From positions 5,580,001 to 5,644,000 of the forward strand of contig NZ_CP009279.1 of the NCBI RefSeq assembly GCF_000758545.1: a stretch of 64,000 nucleotides of DNA. Reading direction: 5' to 3'. This DNA comes from Paenibacillus sp. FSL H7-0737 (GTDB taxonomy: Bacteria > Bacillota > Bacilli > Paenibacillales > Paenibacillaceae). The notes under the pieces are model-generated. The model saw only the letters and a list, made by a program, of their open reading frames with translations, did not search any database and was not told where the DNA came from. Below, piece after piece: positions 16,810-25,656 of the stretch. The number at the start of each line of letters is the position of its first letter. Position 1 is the first letter of the stretch. Both the position numbers and the translations under genes were made by a program.

Positions 16810-17226
16810 TCAATTAAACTCCAGCTTATGCCCGTCCTCGAAGCCCTTGGCGAAACCGGCGTCGAACCCCACGTTGTATGCTTCTGTGTACCCCTGCTGA
16901 AAGGCGTCTGCCGGTGGCGTTTCCGGCGAAACGCCAAGATCCGGGGGGAGCGGAATGACCTGCGGGGCAGGTGGAGCCTCGATAACCGGCACTACATGAA
17001 CTGGTGCTTGTATAACCCTCACCTTTCGAACAAGCTTGCGGCGGAGTCTTCTTTTCTTTCGTACCAAAAGACCCTTCTTCGTCTTTCCATAACGAACGAC
17101 TTTCCGAGCAAGTCCTCTGCGGGGTTTGCGGGCTAGACCTCTACGCACTTTCGTTTTCCGCGAGAGCAACAGTGTGCGTCTGCGGGTTCTGCCTGAACGT
17201 AATGTTCTAAGGCTCTTTTTCTTCAT
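16810..17226 (-). CDS. Small Arg/Lys-rich protein with C-terminal GYxEAY repeat motif
   Basis: 138 residues, not a family I recognise. Residues 1-75 are histone-like in composition, with basic runs such as TRRRTLLLSRKTKVRRG and VRKKRRLRRKLVRKVRV. A Pro/Val-rich linker follows, then a terminal block with a four-residue rhythm: QQGYTEAYNVG, FDAGFAKGFEDG. The G-Y-x-E-A-Y-x-x-G part is the same motif found near the N-termini of both CgeB proteins. Start ATG 17224-17226 has AGGAGG nine bases upstream; that site overlaps the stop of the preceding gene, so the four small genes here form one operon. Probably a spore-coat or tether protein, by composition and context only. Confidence 0.75.
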   Translation of the reverse strand: MKKKSLRTLRSGRTRRRTLLLSRKTKVRRGLARKPRRGLARKVVRYGKTKKGLLVRKKRRLRRKLVRKVRVIQAPVHVVPVIEAPPAPQVIPLPPDLGVSPETPPADAFQQGYTEAYNVGFDAGFAKGFEDGHKLEFN

Positions 17227-17230
17227 GCTT

Positions 17231-17533
17231 CTATTCCTCCTGTGCTCCATGATCTCTGGAGGTTCCTACGGCGTATGCCTTGCTCAGCCATGGCGCAGCA
17301 GGAATTCCCCGTTTCGGTTGATGTAATGAAATCCCGGACATCATCCGGCACATCGCGCTCTGATACCCACTTAAGATTCTGATATTGTCGCTCAATTTGC
17401 GGGCCGTCAGCTCAGATTGCCCCGTCAATTCGGCGATGCTCTCCAAGATGGCCGCCAAAGCAGCCTGACTGCGCGAAATGGAGCGGATCATCTCCAGCTT
17501 GACGGCATGTTCAGAGAGACGGTCCCCGCTCAT
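17231..17533 (-). CDS. Small helical protein of unknown function
   Basis: 100 residues, not recognised. The first 65 residues are predicted helical and contain SQAALAAILESIAEL, which resembles the ILDAE and ILEAKA segments of its two upstream neighbours, so the three may be divergent paralogues. The C-terminus is Pro/Gly containing and polar. Start ATG overlaps the previous stop (ATGA) and has GGAG ten bases upstream. Third gene of the four-gene operon. Confidence 0.7.
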   Translation of the reverse strand: MSGDRLSEHAVKLEMIRSISRSQAALAAILESIAELTGQSELTARKLSDNIRILSGYQSAMCRMMSGISLHQPKRGIPAAPWLSKAYAVGTSRDHGAQEE

Positions 17534-17874
17534 TTGCTGTCTTCTCCAAAACTGAACCCATCACCTGACATGTCTCCAAAACCTTCCCCGCCACCATCAT
17601 CTTCCCCACTGCCCAGCACTGCTTTTAAATTGCTGTAGAGTCCATTCTCCAGTTTAGTCAGCCCTTCGACCATTTCCACGATAACTTCGTGAATGGAGAG
17701 GGATTCCTTCAGCTGCTCTTCATGAGATTCGAAAGCTCTAGCGTGGATATGATGTTGTGCCCACTGTTTTACCTTTTCAGCTTCAACCGCCTTAGCTTCC
17801 AGAATCATTGCAATGTTCCACTGGATAGTGGCGGTCGACTCCAGCATTTGCAGATAAGCCTTTTCTCTGCTCAT
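17530..17874 (-). CDS. Small helical protein with Gly/Asp-rich acidic C-terminus
   Basis: 114 residues, not recognised. Residues 1-90 look like two or three amphipathic helices (QWNIAMILEAKAVEAEK; IVEMVEGLTKLENGLY), and the last 25 residues are acidic and glycine-rich (GEDDGGGEGFGDMSGDGF). The acidic tail contrasts with the basic tail of the last gene in the operon and could pair with it electrostatically. Two ATG codons are adjacent; the second (17874) has better spacing from GGAGG. It is ATGA-coupled to the next gene. Confidence 0.7.
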   Translation of the reverse strand: MSREKAYLQMLESTATIQWNIAMILEAKAVEAEKVKQWAQHHIHARAFESHEEQLKESLSIHEVIVEMVEGLTKLENGLYSNLKAVLGSGEDDGGGEGFGDMSGDGFSFGEDSK

Positions 17875-17898
17875 CATCCGCCTCCTGCTCCTATAGCG

Positions 17899-18186
17899 TT
17901 ACTCTTCTTCTTGGCCGTTCAATTCCTTAATTACTCTGCCTACCCCTTCAGCCATCGCTTCTTCCAGATCTGCAAGTGCATTCAAGTAAGCAATAATATT
18001 CTTGTTTACTTGAGTTGAGCTTTCGATCATCCCGCTGATACCGTCAAAACCGGGATCTGCATCTGGCAGATCGTGGACAATTTGCGACATACGGACAGCC
18101 ACGTGGCGCTCGGCATCTAGTATCCGCGCCATCTGTTCGTGCGTATGGGCCATGTGCTGCAGGACCTTGGTTATTTTATTCTGCAC
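17899..18186 (-). CDS. Small helical protein, first gene of operon
   Basis: 95 residues from GTG 18186, which has AAAGGAG eight bases upstream; ATG 18192 is too close to that site. The protein is all-helical in appearance: VLQHMAHTHEQMARILDAERHVAVRM, then a short acidic loop and a second helix pair ending KELNGQEEE. No catalytic motif or membrane segment is visible. The ARILDAE segment resembles those of the next two proteins. A sigma-K-like promoter lies 33 bases upstream. Unknown function, probably sporulation related. Confidence 0.7.
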   Translation of the reverse strand: MQNKITKVLQHMAHTHEQMARILDAERHVAVRMSQIVHDLPDADPGFDGISGMIESSTQVNKNIIAYLNALADLEEAMAEGVGRVIKELNGQEEE

Positions 18187-18218
18187 CTTCATGTCTCCTT
18201 TGCTCAAACGCCCTGCTA

Positions 18219-18246
18219 CAGCATATGCGGCAGAAGCCGGGACGGT
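18219..18246 (-). promoter_or_regulatory. Sigma-K-like promoter of the small-protein operon
   Basis: Minus strand: AC (within CACC) at the -35 position, 17 bases, then CATATGCTG, compared with the sigma-K consensus AC-N16/17-CATANNNTA. The -10 box is 33 bases before the GTG start of the first small gene. This predicts late mother-cell expression. Confidence 0.5.
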
Positions 18247-18341
18247 GCCGAGGATATAAAGGCAAGTTACTTCTCTAAACAAGTGGATTGGCGGACTCAG
18301 GATGCTTTAGAAAATTGCAACAGGCCGTGTAAATGGAAAAT

Positions 18342-18387
18342 AAAAGGCCAACAGCCCGGTCCATTTGGAACGGGCTGTCGGCCTTTT
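18342..18387. terminator. Strong bidirectional terminator
   Basis: AAAAGGCC-x-ACAGCCCG and CGGGCTGT-x-GGCCTTTT form a long stem with one mismatch around a 12-base loop. It ends the minus-strand GH8/SLH gene ahead of the small-protein operon promoter. Confidence 0.9.
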
Positions 18388-18390
18388 GGA

Positions 18391-21300
18391 TTAATAATAT
18401 TTATTGATGATTCTGTAAATGAGAACCGCCGTTTCGGCGCGGGTTGCAGCTTCCGTTGGATGGAGCAATTTCCCGTCACCAAGGGCAATGCCCTCCCTGA
18501 CCAGTACGGCTGCTGCCTTTACGGCATAATCAGCCACTTTGGAGGCATCCGCAAATTTGCCAAGGTCGGAGATGGAACCGGTCTCCGCTAATTTTCCTGA
18601 CTTCTGCAATGCTCTTACGATGAATACCATCATATCCTGCCGGAAAATCTCTGCTCCCGGATTGAACCTGTTGCCGCCAACTCCGCTGGCAATGCCCAAT
18701 TGTTTGGCTATTCCCAGCGCTTCATAATAGTATGCGTCCTGATCGGCATCCGCAAAGCTCACTTCAAACCCAGCCTTTAAATCAAACGCTCTGACCAGAA
18801 GCAATATAAAGTCCGCTCTTTTCATCTTGGCGCCCGGTTCAAAGAAAGTACTCGACGTCCCCTGAACGATTCCTTTAGCCGCCAGAGCTTCAATAGCCTC
18901 TTTGGCCCACAAATGACTGCCGATATCACTGAAAACAGATTTCTTTGGCTGCAGTTCCGGTGTTGGTGCCGGTGTTGTCGACGGACCTTCACTTGGCTTC
19001 GGAGCTGCCGGCGTTGGCGTTGGAGTCGGGTTACCACCTCCACCGCTGCCCGAGCCACCGTTCCCGCTGGCCTTTAATGTAGATACGATTCTCACATTGC
19101 TTATCTTGGACGTATTTCCTGCTGCATCAACAGCTATAATATAGTATTTGTACTGGGTATCCGCAGATAAACCGCTATCTCTGTATTCTGTTGCCTCCAG
19201 GGTCTTGATTTCAACGTCATTGCGGTAAATCCTGTATCCCGTTACTCCCAAATTATCCGTGGAAGGTGTCCATTTTAGATCAATGGCAGAGCTGGATACC
19301 GCTTCCGCTCTCTCTATTGTTGGTTCCATGGGAGCCTCAGTATCAACGATGGTTGGTGTCCACCAGTTGCCGGATGCCACAATCATGCTGAGCAGACGCA
19401 GATTATTGCCAAAATATAAATCGTCTTCGGTAGAAAACGCCGCATTATAATCCCATAATTTATTCAGCCACTCCTGATTGGATGAATCGATCATGGCGCT
19501 GACCATCATCGGTGCGGAGAAGGAAGTGTCTGCATAATCATTGATTGCTTCTGTGCCGTCCAGCTTATATCCCGCAAGGATCTTGGCCGGATCATTATCC
19601 GCCTTGGCCCGAATCCAGCGGTTCAGCGTGCTGAGCTGCTCTTTAGCCCGGTTATCACCTGTCAGGAGATAATCCGTACTTATCCGCCAGGGAATACGGG
19701 AAGAGTTGTAGTTGTAATCCCCGTCATTTTCCGATTCCAGGAAGTATCCATCCGGGGTATCCCATATTTTCTGGCTTACCGGTTTGTATTGCCCATCCGT
19801 ATCATCCTTGAATACAAAATCCGGCAACAAACCGGCTTTGGGACTGTAATTTTCATACAGACTATTAATGATGTTGTAGGTCTTATCGGTAACACGATCC
19901 CAATTGGGGTCTCCGGATACATTTTTAAAATCTTTCAGATGCTGCAGCATAAAATCGGAAGGACGTGTAGCATTGCCGAACATGGAATCATTGTCACTGA
20001 CCCAATCCGCCAATTTCAATGTCCACTCGGAATGGTTGACATCGCTTTTCATAATAGCGTTGATTACCTTTTTGGCCTGGGACAAGTAGTTAATTTCCCC
20101 GCTGCTGCCCCATTGGCTGTCGGCAAGCAGAAGAGCGTAAGCAATATCCATATCGCCGTCGGTTGCCGAATCCACACCATTGATATCAATAATTTCGGTG
20201 CCGGTATCCGCTTGCTGCCATGCCATTAAATCGGGATTGATTTCACTTGGATGTGCTCTGAAATAGCGATACATCCCGTCAAAATACTTCTTAGCCTCCG
20301 GATCATGACCCGCGAGCAAAGCGGTAATCAGCATTCCGTAGCCATGCGCTTCTGAAACTGTAATCTCGTTATTCTCAAACCAATCTCCGTCGCTATACCA
20401 CACGTAATACTGGTCTGACTGATATGGATTTTGTTTCAGATATTTTGTTTTCCACTCGTTATATAATCTGCCCACCGTAGCGTCTAGTTGGGCCTGAGTC
20501 AAGTGATTCGGCTTAATGGAGCCGGCCACATAAGACGTATGCTGCGGAAATGCCTTATGGACACCCTCTCCAGTGGATGAAGGTTTGGTCTTTACTTGAA
20601 CGGTATTGCTCGCCAGCGATTCCTTCTCTTCTGCATTATAGGCCTTCACAGTATAACTATAGGCCGTATCCGGAGTTAACCCGGTATCGCCGTAGGATAT
20701 TTCCTTCGTCGTGCCGACCTTGCTGCCGTTGCGGTATACGTTGTAGCCCGCTGCCTGAATATTGCCGGCCGATGCCGTCCATTTCAAGTTGATTTGGTAA
20801 GGAGAAACCGCAGTTCCTTTTAAATCTGAAGGTGCTGAAGGCGGCTCCGACTCGCTTGGACCTTCGATTGTACTGACTTCGACCGGATCTGAATTGATTC
20901 TTGTGCCGACCGCTTTGACAATAAATTCATATTTTTTCTCAGGATTGATATCATCTACCGTGTAGGTGTATTCCGTTTGACCTTCCGCTGCTGGCACATA
21001 TATACTCCAGTGTGTCTTCACCTTGTCATTCTTCTCATAAATCCGGAATCCTCTTACAGGTTCTGTACTTGCGGAAGGTGCACTCCAGGTCAGAACCGCC
21101 TTGCTGCCGTTCAATTTCACCTTCACCGCTTCCGCCGGGTCCGGTTTGGTGTCCGTTCGCTTGATCCCATATTTGTCATATGCTTTTAGGCCGTCGCCAA
21201 CGGTGTCCGGCTGATTCTCATCCGCTACGGCTGCGGTATATGCTGTAAAGGAAAGCACTCGGTCTGTGATGGAAACATCCGTAAACATCTTCTTCTCCGG

Positions 21301-23550
21301 CTGTTCGTCGATGGCTGCAAAGTAATCATCATAAGGAACCGGATTCCCGTTTTCGTCCTGAATCTCGCGGGGTTCTCCATTCTCATCCAGTTCATATTGA
21401 TTGTTCTTATAATAGAATTTATTTCCGAATGCATTAGACATAAGATAGACCGTGCCTTTGGGGTTGAGCGCATTGCCCTCTCCATCAAATGTCAGCTTCT
21501 CCTTGGGAATAACTTCATCATTGTACATTTGGAAGGATCTCATATACATATGATCATGGGCCTCGAACACCATATCGATGCCCATCTCGTCAAAGGCAGG
21601 AATCAGGTATTTCTTGTAAAACTGGACGCGATCGTCTTCCCATTGTGCAGAGTTGTCGCCTGCTGCATAGGGGCTTTTGTGAAAAGTAACAAACTTCCAC
21701 TTCTTGTCGCTGCGGGCGACCGTACTCTTCATCCAGGCCACTTGGTCCCAGAATTGGTCATCCGCCCATTCCACATCTTTCCCATTCTCTGCAAGTGCCC
21801 CCGAATACTGCGAATTGAAGACAAGATAGAGTGCATCACCGTATTCAAAAGAATACACAGAGCCTTCATGGGTATCCGCAACAACCTGTTTCGGCAAGTT
21901 GAAATGGTTGTAGAAGTTGTTATTCGGTGTCGTCTCGTCTCCGTCATAATCCATGACCTCATGACCGCCAAGTACAGGCACATATGGCACTTGCAGCAAT
22001 TGATTCTGAGCTGCTCCGAGCATCCATTGCCACTGCTCCTCCAAATCACCGTTATCCACCAGATCTCCGGCGCTGATCAGGAATTTAGGGTCGCCTATAT
22101 AATCAACTGCTTTCCGGAAAGTATCACCCCAAGGCTCAAAGTCAGACTTGCTGGAAGCCTGTGAATCGGAACCGGCGATAAAACGGAAAGGCTGGTGGCC
22201 GGCAGCATCGGTAGTGAACGAGCCGATAGAGCTCCAATCACCTGATTTGCCGTTACCTGCCCGAAATTTGTAAGCTGTTCCCGGTTGAAGCTGGTCTGCA
22301 ATGACTTTATGACTAATAAATTTCGTTTTATGGTTCGTACTTCTGTCGCTTTTACTCATAAAGGTCTCAATTTCTTCGGCCTCTCCCTGATAAGTCAAAG
22401 CCCCGTTCTCCGGGAAAATGTTCCCCATAACCTTTGAGGCTTCTATAACCTGTACCACGGTATCCGTCATTGCATCCGTGTACCAGGCCAAAGCAATGCT
22501 CGTCTTTGGATCTCCGTTAAATGTCATATTGATGGATTTTGGAGCAAGAGGCGAATCCTGAACGCCAAAACTCCAGGAAACTTCCCGAACTAGCGGCACA
22601 AGATCTGCCCCCTTGATAAGCTCCTTGGGTATAGTTACCGTGTAAGACTTCCCATAAGTCAACGGAGGATGGTTTATCCGCAAAGTATCTCTGTTTAAGA
22701 CTTCAAGTGTAACCCCATCAACCGGTTGATCGTTCTCATCGGCAAATCGGACAGCATAACCCGGATCAAGGGCAATGGCCTTGTTGAATTTGATTTCAAC
22801 GGGAGCTTCGGGAGATACATTTCCAGAACCGTCTGAAGGCTGCTGGACAAGATCTACGGTAGGAATGACAGGTTCTTTCCCCGGGATCGGCTCGCCGGAC
22901 ACCTTGATATTTCGGATTCTACTGGAACCTGAACCCCCTATGCCCTCATCATTCCCCCTGGTGTTGCTATCGGAGCTGACGATCCAGCGAATATATAATA
23001 TTTCCCGATCATTGCTGTTCGGAAGGGGAGTATTCACCAATCTGCAGGTATCTCCCGGGCAATCAAAACTGGAGACGGCCATTTTAAGATTCGTATTCGA
23101 CACATCCTCCCACGTTTGTCGGTCTACACTCGTCTGCACTTTAAAATCACGCGGACCTGACCCGGATGAATTTTGCTCAGAGGATAAGGTGATCTTCTCA
23201 AACCCGGTTGTAGACACGGTAGCAAGCCAATACTTTTTCCCGTTTCCATTGTCCCAGCCCTGATAGCTGATCGCTTTCTTGCTTACATCCACATCCTCGA
23301 ACACACCGCCTACATTGCGAAAAGTAGAAGCTGTCTCATAGATGCCGTATGTAGCCGAGATTACCCCCACATTTTCAGCGGCCTCATCAAACACCCATTC
23401 GGCAATCGTCTTTACACCGGTTATTGAATCTGAACCGACAGCATCTGGTGCTGGTGCAGCATTTGCAATCTGGAATGGCAGCAGTATAAGCACGAGCAAC
23501 AAAGAAATGGATTGGTGCAGCCTTCTTTTCAAATGACCCTTCTTTTGCAC
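18391..23550 (-). CDS. Secreted multidomain protein: metallophosphoesterase + GH8 + SLH
   Basis: 1719 residues. Order seen: signal peptide (1-31, cleavage near ANAAPA); discoidin-like region (about 40-225); Ig-like Big_5 (about 235-330); purple-acid-phosphatase-type N-domain then calcineurin-like phosphoesterase (about 335-735) with GDLVDNG, GGHEV and EAHDHMYM; two fibronectin type III domains (about 800-990); glycoside hydrolase family 8 (about 1000-1395) with SEAHGYGM (general acid Glu) and DGDMDIAYALLLA (Asp); a third fibronectin domain; a Gly/Thr/Pro linker; three SLH domains to the end. GH8 enzymes cut beta-1,4 glucans, xylan or chitosan. Start is GTG with AGAGGGA upstream. Anchored to cell-wall polymer by SLH; a cre-like site lies in the promoter. 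Confidence 0.9.
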   Translation of the reverse strand: MQKKGHLKRRLHQSISLLLVLILLPFQIANAAPAPDAVGSDSITGVKTIAEWVFDEAAENVGVISATYGIYETASTFRNVGGVFEDVDVSKKAISYQGWDNGNGKKYWLATVSTTGFEKITLSSEQNSSGSGPRDFKVQTSVDRQTWEDVSNTNLKMAVSSFDCPGDTCRLVNTPLPNSNDREILYIRWIVSSDSNTRGNDEGIGGSGSSRIRNIKVSGEPIPGKEPVIPTVDLVQQPSDGSGNVSPEAPVEIKFNKAIALDPGYAVRFADENDQPVDGVTLEVLNRDTLRINHPPLTYGKSYTVTIPKELIKGADLVPLVREVSWSFGVQDSPLAPKSINMTFNGDPKTSIALAWYTDAMTDTVVQVIEASKVMGNIFPENGALTYQGEAEEIETFMSKSDRSTNHKTKFISHKVIADQLQPGTAYKFRAGNGKSGDWSSIGSFTTDAAGHQPFRFIAGSDSQASSKSDFEPWGDTFRKAVDYIGDPKFLISAGDLVDNGDLEEQWQWMLGAAQNQLLQVPYVPVLGGHEVMDYDGDETTPNNNFYNHFNLPKQVVADTHEGSVYSFEYGDALYLVFNSQYSGALAENGKDVEWADDQFWDQVAWMKSTVARSDKKWKFVTFHKSPYAAGDNSAQWEDDRVQFYKKYLIPAFDEMGIDMVFEAHDHMYMRSFQMYNDEVIPKEKLTFDGEGNALNPKGTVYLMSNAFGNKFYYKNNQYELDENGEPREIQDENGNPVPYDDYFAAIDEQPEKKMFTDVSITDRVLSFTAYTAAVADENQPDTVGDGLKAYDKYGIKRTDTKPDPAEAVKVKLNGSKAVLTWSAPSASTEPVRGFRIYEKNDKVKTHWSIYVPAAEGQTEYTYTVDDINPEKKYEFIVKAVGTRINSDPVEVSTIEGPSESEPPSAPSDLKGTAVSPYQINLKWTASAGNIQAAGYNVYRNGSKVGTTKEISYGDTGLTPDTAYSYTVKAYNAEEKESLASNTVQVKTKPSSTGEGVHKAFPQHTSYVAGSIKPNHLTQAQLDATVGRLYNEWKTKYLKQNPYQSDQYYVWYSDGDWFENNEITVSEAHGYGMLITALLAGHDPEAKKYFDGMYRYFRAHPSEINPDLMAWQQADTGTEIIDINGVDSATDGDMDIAYALLLADSQWGSSGEINYLSQAKKVINAIMKSDVNHSEWTLKLADWVSDNDSMFGNATRPSDFMLQHLKDFKNVSGDPNWDRVTDKTYNIINSLYENYSPKAGLLPDFVFKDDTDGQYKPVSQKIWDTPDGYFLESENDGDYNYNSSRIPWRISTDYLLTGDNRAKEQLSTLNRWIRAKADNDPAKILAGYKLDGTEAINDYADTSFSAPMMVSAMIDSSNQEWLNKLWDYNAAFSTEDDLYFGNNLRLLSMIVASGNWWTPTIVDTEAPMEPTIERAEAVSSSAIDLKWTPSTDNLGVTGYRIYRNDVEIKTLEATEYRDSGLSADTQYKYYIIAVDAAGNTSKISNVRIVSTLKASGNGGSGSGGGGNPTPTPTPAAPKPSEGPSTTPAPTPELQPKKSVFSDIGSHLWAKEAIEALAAKGIVQGTSSTFFEPGAKMKRADFILLLVRAFDLKAGFEVSFADADQDAYYYEALGIAKQLGIASGVGGNRFNPGAEIFRQDMMVFIVRALQKSGKLAETGSISDLGKFADASKVADYAVKAAAVLVREGIALGDGKLLHPTEAATRAETAVLIYRIINKYY

Positions 23551-23576
23551 TCTCGTTCCCTCTTTTCGCAGATAAT

Positions 23577-23594
23577 AGTTTAAGCGCTTTAACT
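23577..23594. promoter_or_regulatory. cre-like operator upstream of the GH8/SLH gene
   Basis: The near-palindrome AGTTTAAGCGCTTTAACT matches its own reverse complement at 16 of 18 positions; its inner 14 bases match the catabolite-response (CcpA) consensus TGWAAGCGYTWWCA at 12 of 14. It is 27 bases before the GTG start and just upstream of a possible -10 box (TATTAT on the minus strand), so CcpA or another LacI-family repressor could block transcription. Confidence 0.5.
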
Positions 23595-23778
23595 TTCACT
23601 TGCAGCGGACCCTGATTTTCTTTTCCCCTCCTTAAATACGATTTATATGTAAATATAGCGCATTCATTTCTATTCAATCTCTGCATATTTTGTTATTGTT
23701 AATGATTTTCTACTTTTACCGCTATTTAATTTCTATCCTGTTCAACAGGTCAATGAACGTGATACGATTGATTCAGGT

Positions 23779-24699
23779 ATGGATCATGTTTCTGCGAGGA
23801 TCATTCCCGCCGGATTGGAGATGACACCCCTGGAAATCAACTTCTATAAGTCTGATCCCTTTCACATTAGCCGAGAGAAAAAAAATGTCTCAAGTATGCC
23901 TTCAAATCATTATCACGATGCTTATGAAATTCTCTACTTAGTGTCTGGAGAGCTGTACTATTTTATAGAAGACCGAACCTTTCAAATCGTCAGCGGGGTT
24001 TTATTGTTCATTAACGCTAATGACCTGCACAGACTAATTAATGTAAATGGTACGATGTACGAAAGAGTTACTTTATTGTTTAAAAGGGAGTTCCTTCGCG
24101 ACTTTTTTGCGGACAGCCCTCTTCCATGCGACCTCTTCTCCTGCTTTCACTCCAGATCAAATGCGATCAAGTTAAGCGGCAACGACCAGATCTTTGTCGA
24201 GAATCTTTTTAGCAAATTGATTCATGAAGACACCAAGAGACCTCCAAATTTCGACTACTATCGGAAAATCCTGTTGATGGAGCTGCTGATCTTCATCCAA
24301 CGAAAAAAGCTTCCGGATCAAAACGAGCATTTTGTAGAAACGAACCGGACCCATAAGAAAATTTCCCAAATCATCCATTTCATCAACGGTAACTTCGCTG
24401 AGCCTCTGTCTCTGGAATACATATCGGACAGGTTCTCCATAAGCACCTCCCATTTAAGCCGAACGTTCAAGGACACAACCGGTTTTACTTTCAGCGAATA
24501 TGTAAATAACACCCGCCTCAAAGAAGCCCGCTCTCTGCTGCAGGACTCCAAATTAACCGTTTCGGAAATCGCTGAGCGTGCAGGATTTGGTAACCTGACC
24601 CATTTTGGAAGAGTATTTAAAACCATGACCGGAACCTCACCGCTCAAATACCGCAAACAGAACCGGGTTGATGAAGATAATATCTCTACGCAAGCTTGA
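23779..24699 (+). CDS. AraC-family transcriptional regulator
   Basis: 306 residues. N-terminal cupin-like sensing domain (NHYHDAYEILYLVSGELYYF, about residues 45-65) and a C-terminal pair of helix-turn-helix motifs (ISDRFSISTSHLSRTFKDTTG and the AraC signature VSEIAERAGFGNLTHFGRVFK, about 215-290). It is divergent from the GH8/SLH gene, a usual arrangement for a regulator of extracellular carbohydrate use. The start is uncertain: ATG 23779 has only AGGT upstream, and ATG 23821 is also possible. Confidence 0.85.
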   Translation: MDHVSARIIPAGLEMTPLEINFYKSDPFHISREKKNVSSMPSNHYHDAYEILYLVSGELYYFIEDRTFQIVSGVLLFINANDLHRLINVNGTMYERVTLLFKREFLRDFFADSPLPCDLFSCFHSRSNAIKLSGNDQIFVENLFSKLIHEDTKRPPNFDYYRKILLMELLIFIQRKKLPDQNEHFVETNRTHKKISQIIHFINGNFAEPLSLEYISDRFSISTSHLSRTFKDTTGFTFSEYVNNTRLKEARSLLQDSKLTVSEIAERAGFGNLTHFGRVFKTMTGTSPLKYRKQNRVDEDNISTQA

Positions 24700-24740
24700 G
24701 ATCAGCTCCTTCGTCCGGACTGCTGCGCTAATCAAGAAAA

Positions 24741-24773
24741 AACGGGAGCCGTCCATAAGGACGACCCCCGTTT
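24741..24773 (+). terminator. Terminator after the AraC gene
   Basis: AACGGGAGCCGTCC and GGACGACCCCCGTTT form a stem with mismatches around ATAA, ending in a short T run. Confidence 0.65.
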
Positions 24774-24826
24774 CTCGTAGAAATATAAGCAAAGTATGGT
24801 GAAGGATATACTTTCTTATAGTTTAT

Positions 24827-24861
24827 AAAAAAGGAGTGCCCGACCCAAGGCCGGCCACTCC
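24827..24861 (-). terminator. Terminator after the nucleotidyltransferase gene
   Basis: Minus strand GGAGTGGCC...GGGCACTCC followed by TTTTTTATAA, just past the stop of the minus-strand operon at 24878-28219. Confidence 0.75.
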
Positions 24862-24877
24862 ACGTTACCGCTGCCAC

Positions 24878-25609
24878 TTATGGCAGTGCATCCTTCAGCT
24901 TCTCTCCCGCCTCCCGCAGAGACTGGAACGTCCCCGCATCGCTCCACCAATCCTTGAGAACATCATAGCTGAGCCTGCGGTTAGCAGCATATATATTATT
25001 TACATCGGTAATCTCCAGTTCCCCCCTCTTGGAAGGGGATACTTGGCGGATGATGTCAAACACAGCTTCATCGTACATATAAATACCTGTTACGCAAAAT
25101 TTGGTCTTGGGATGCTCAGGTTTCTCTTCGATATAAGCAATCCATGCGGAATCTTGACTATCGAACACGGGAACACCGTATCTACGTGCGTCGTCCACCG
25201 GCTTCAGCAATACCTTGGCTGTACCTTCAGGCTGCCGGAGATAGCTCTCCACGTAAGGTGTCAGATCATCCATAAACAGATTATCACCAAGCAATACGAC
25301 AAACCGTTCCCCAGGGAAAATGAATCCTTCTGCTAAATCGAGAGCCTCTGCAATGCCTCCAGCAGCTTCCTGAATCTTATAAGTCAGAGATACACCAAAT
25401 GCTGCACCGCTGCCTAAAAAATCCGTATACAGACCAGCAGATTGCTTACTGATGACCAGAAGAATGTCGGTAATCCCTCCCCGGCGAAGCCGATCTATGC
25501 CGTAACAGACCATAGGATATTTGCCGACCGGAAGCAAATGTTTGTTCATAAGCCGGGTCAGCGGTTGAAGTCTGGATCCTGTTCCGCCCGCCAGTATGAC
25601 TCCTTTCAC
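24878..25609 (-). CDS. Sugar-1-phosphate nucleotidyltransferase (RmlA/SpsI-like)
   Basis: 243 residues. Begins MKGVILAGGTGSRLQPLT, the nucleotide-binding signature of glucose-1-phosphate thymidylyltransferases, followed by KHLLPVGKYPMVCYGI, the LGDNLFMDDL metal site and EEKPEHPKTKFCVTGIYMYD. It makes a dTDP- or UDP-sugar from sugar-1-phosphate. It resembles RmlA, and SpsI of the B. subtilis spore-coat polysaccharide operon. No other dTDP-rhamnose genes are in the window. Start is GTG with GAGGAGG upstream. Last gene of the three-GT2 operon, so it likely supplies their donor. Confidence 0.85.
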   Translation of the reverse strand: MKGVILAGGTGSRLQPLTRLMNKHLLPVGKYPMVCYGIDRLRRGGITDILLVISKQSAGLYTDFLGSGAAFGVSLTYKIQEAAGGIAEALDLAEGFIFPGERFVVLLGDNLFMDDLTPYVESYLRQPEGTAKVLLKPVDDARRYGVPVFDSQDSAWIAYIEEKPEHPKTKFCVTGIYMYDEAVFDIIRQVSPSKRGELEITDVNNIYAANRRLSYDVLKDWWSDAGTFQSLREAGEKLKDALP

Positions 25610-25656
25610 TTACTTTCCTCCTCTTTATCTAAGTCCTTTGCCTTCGGATCTGCACT

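Noticed and set aside
21397..22164. 255-residue plus-strand open frame inside the GH8/SLH gene
   Set aside because: It is antisense to the phosphoesterase domain, whose catalytic motifs are intact; no ribosome site or family similarity.
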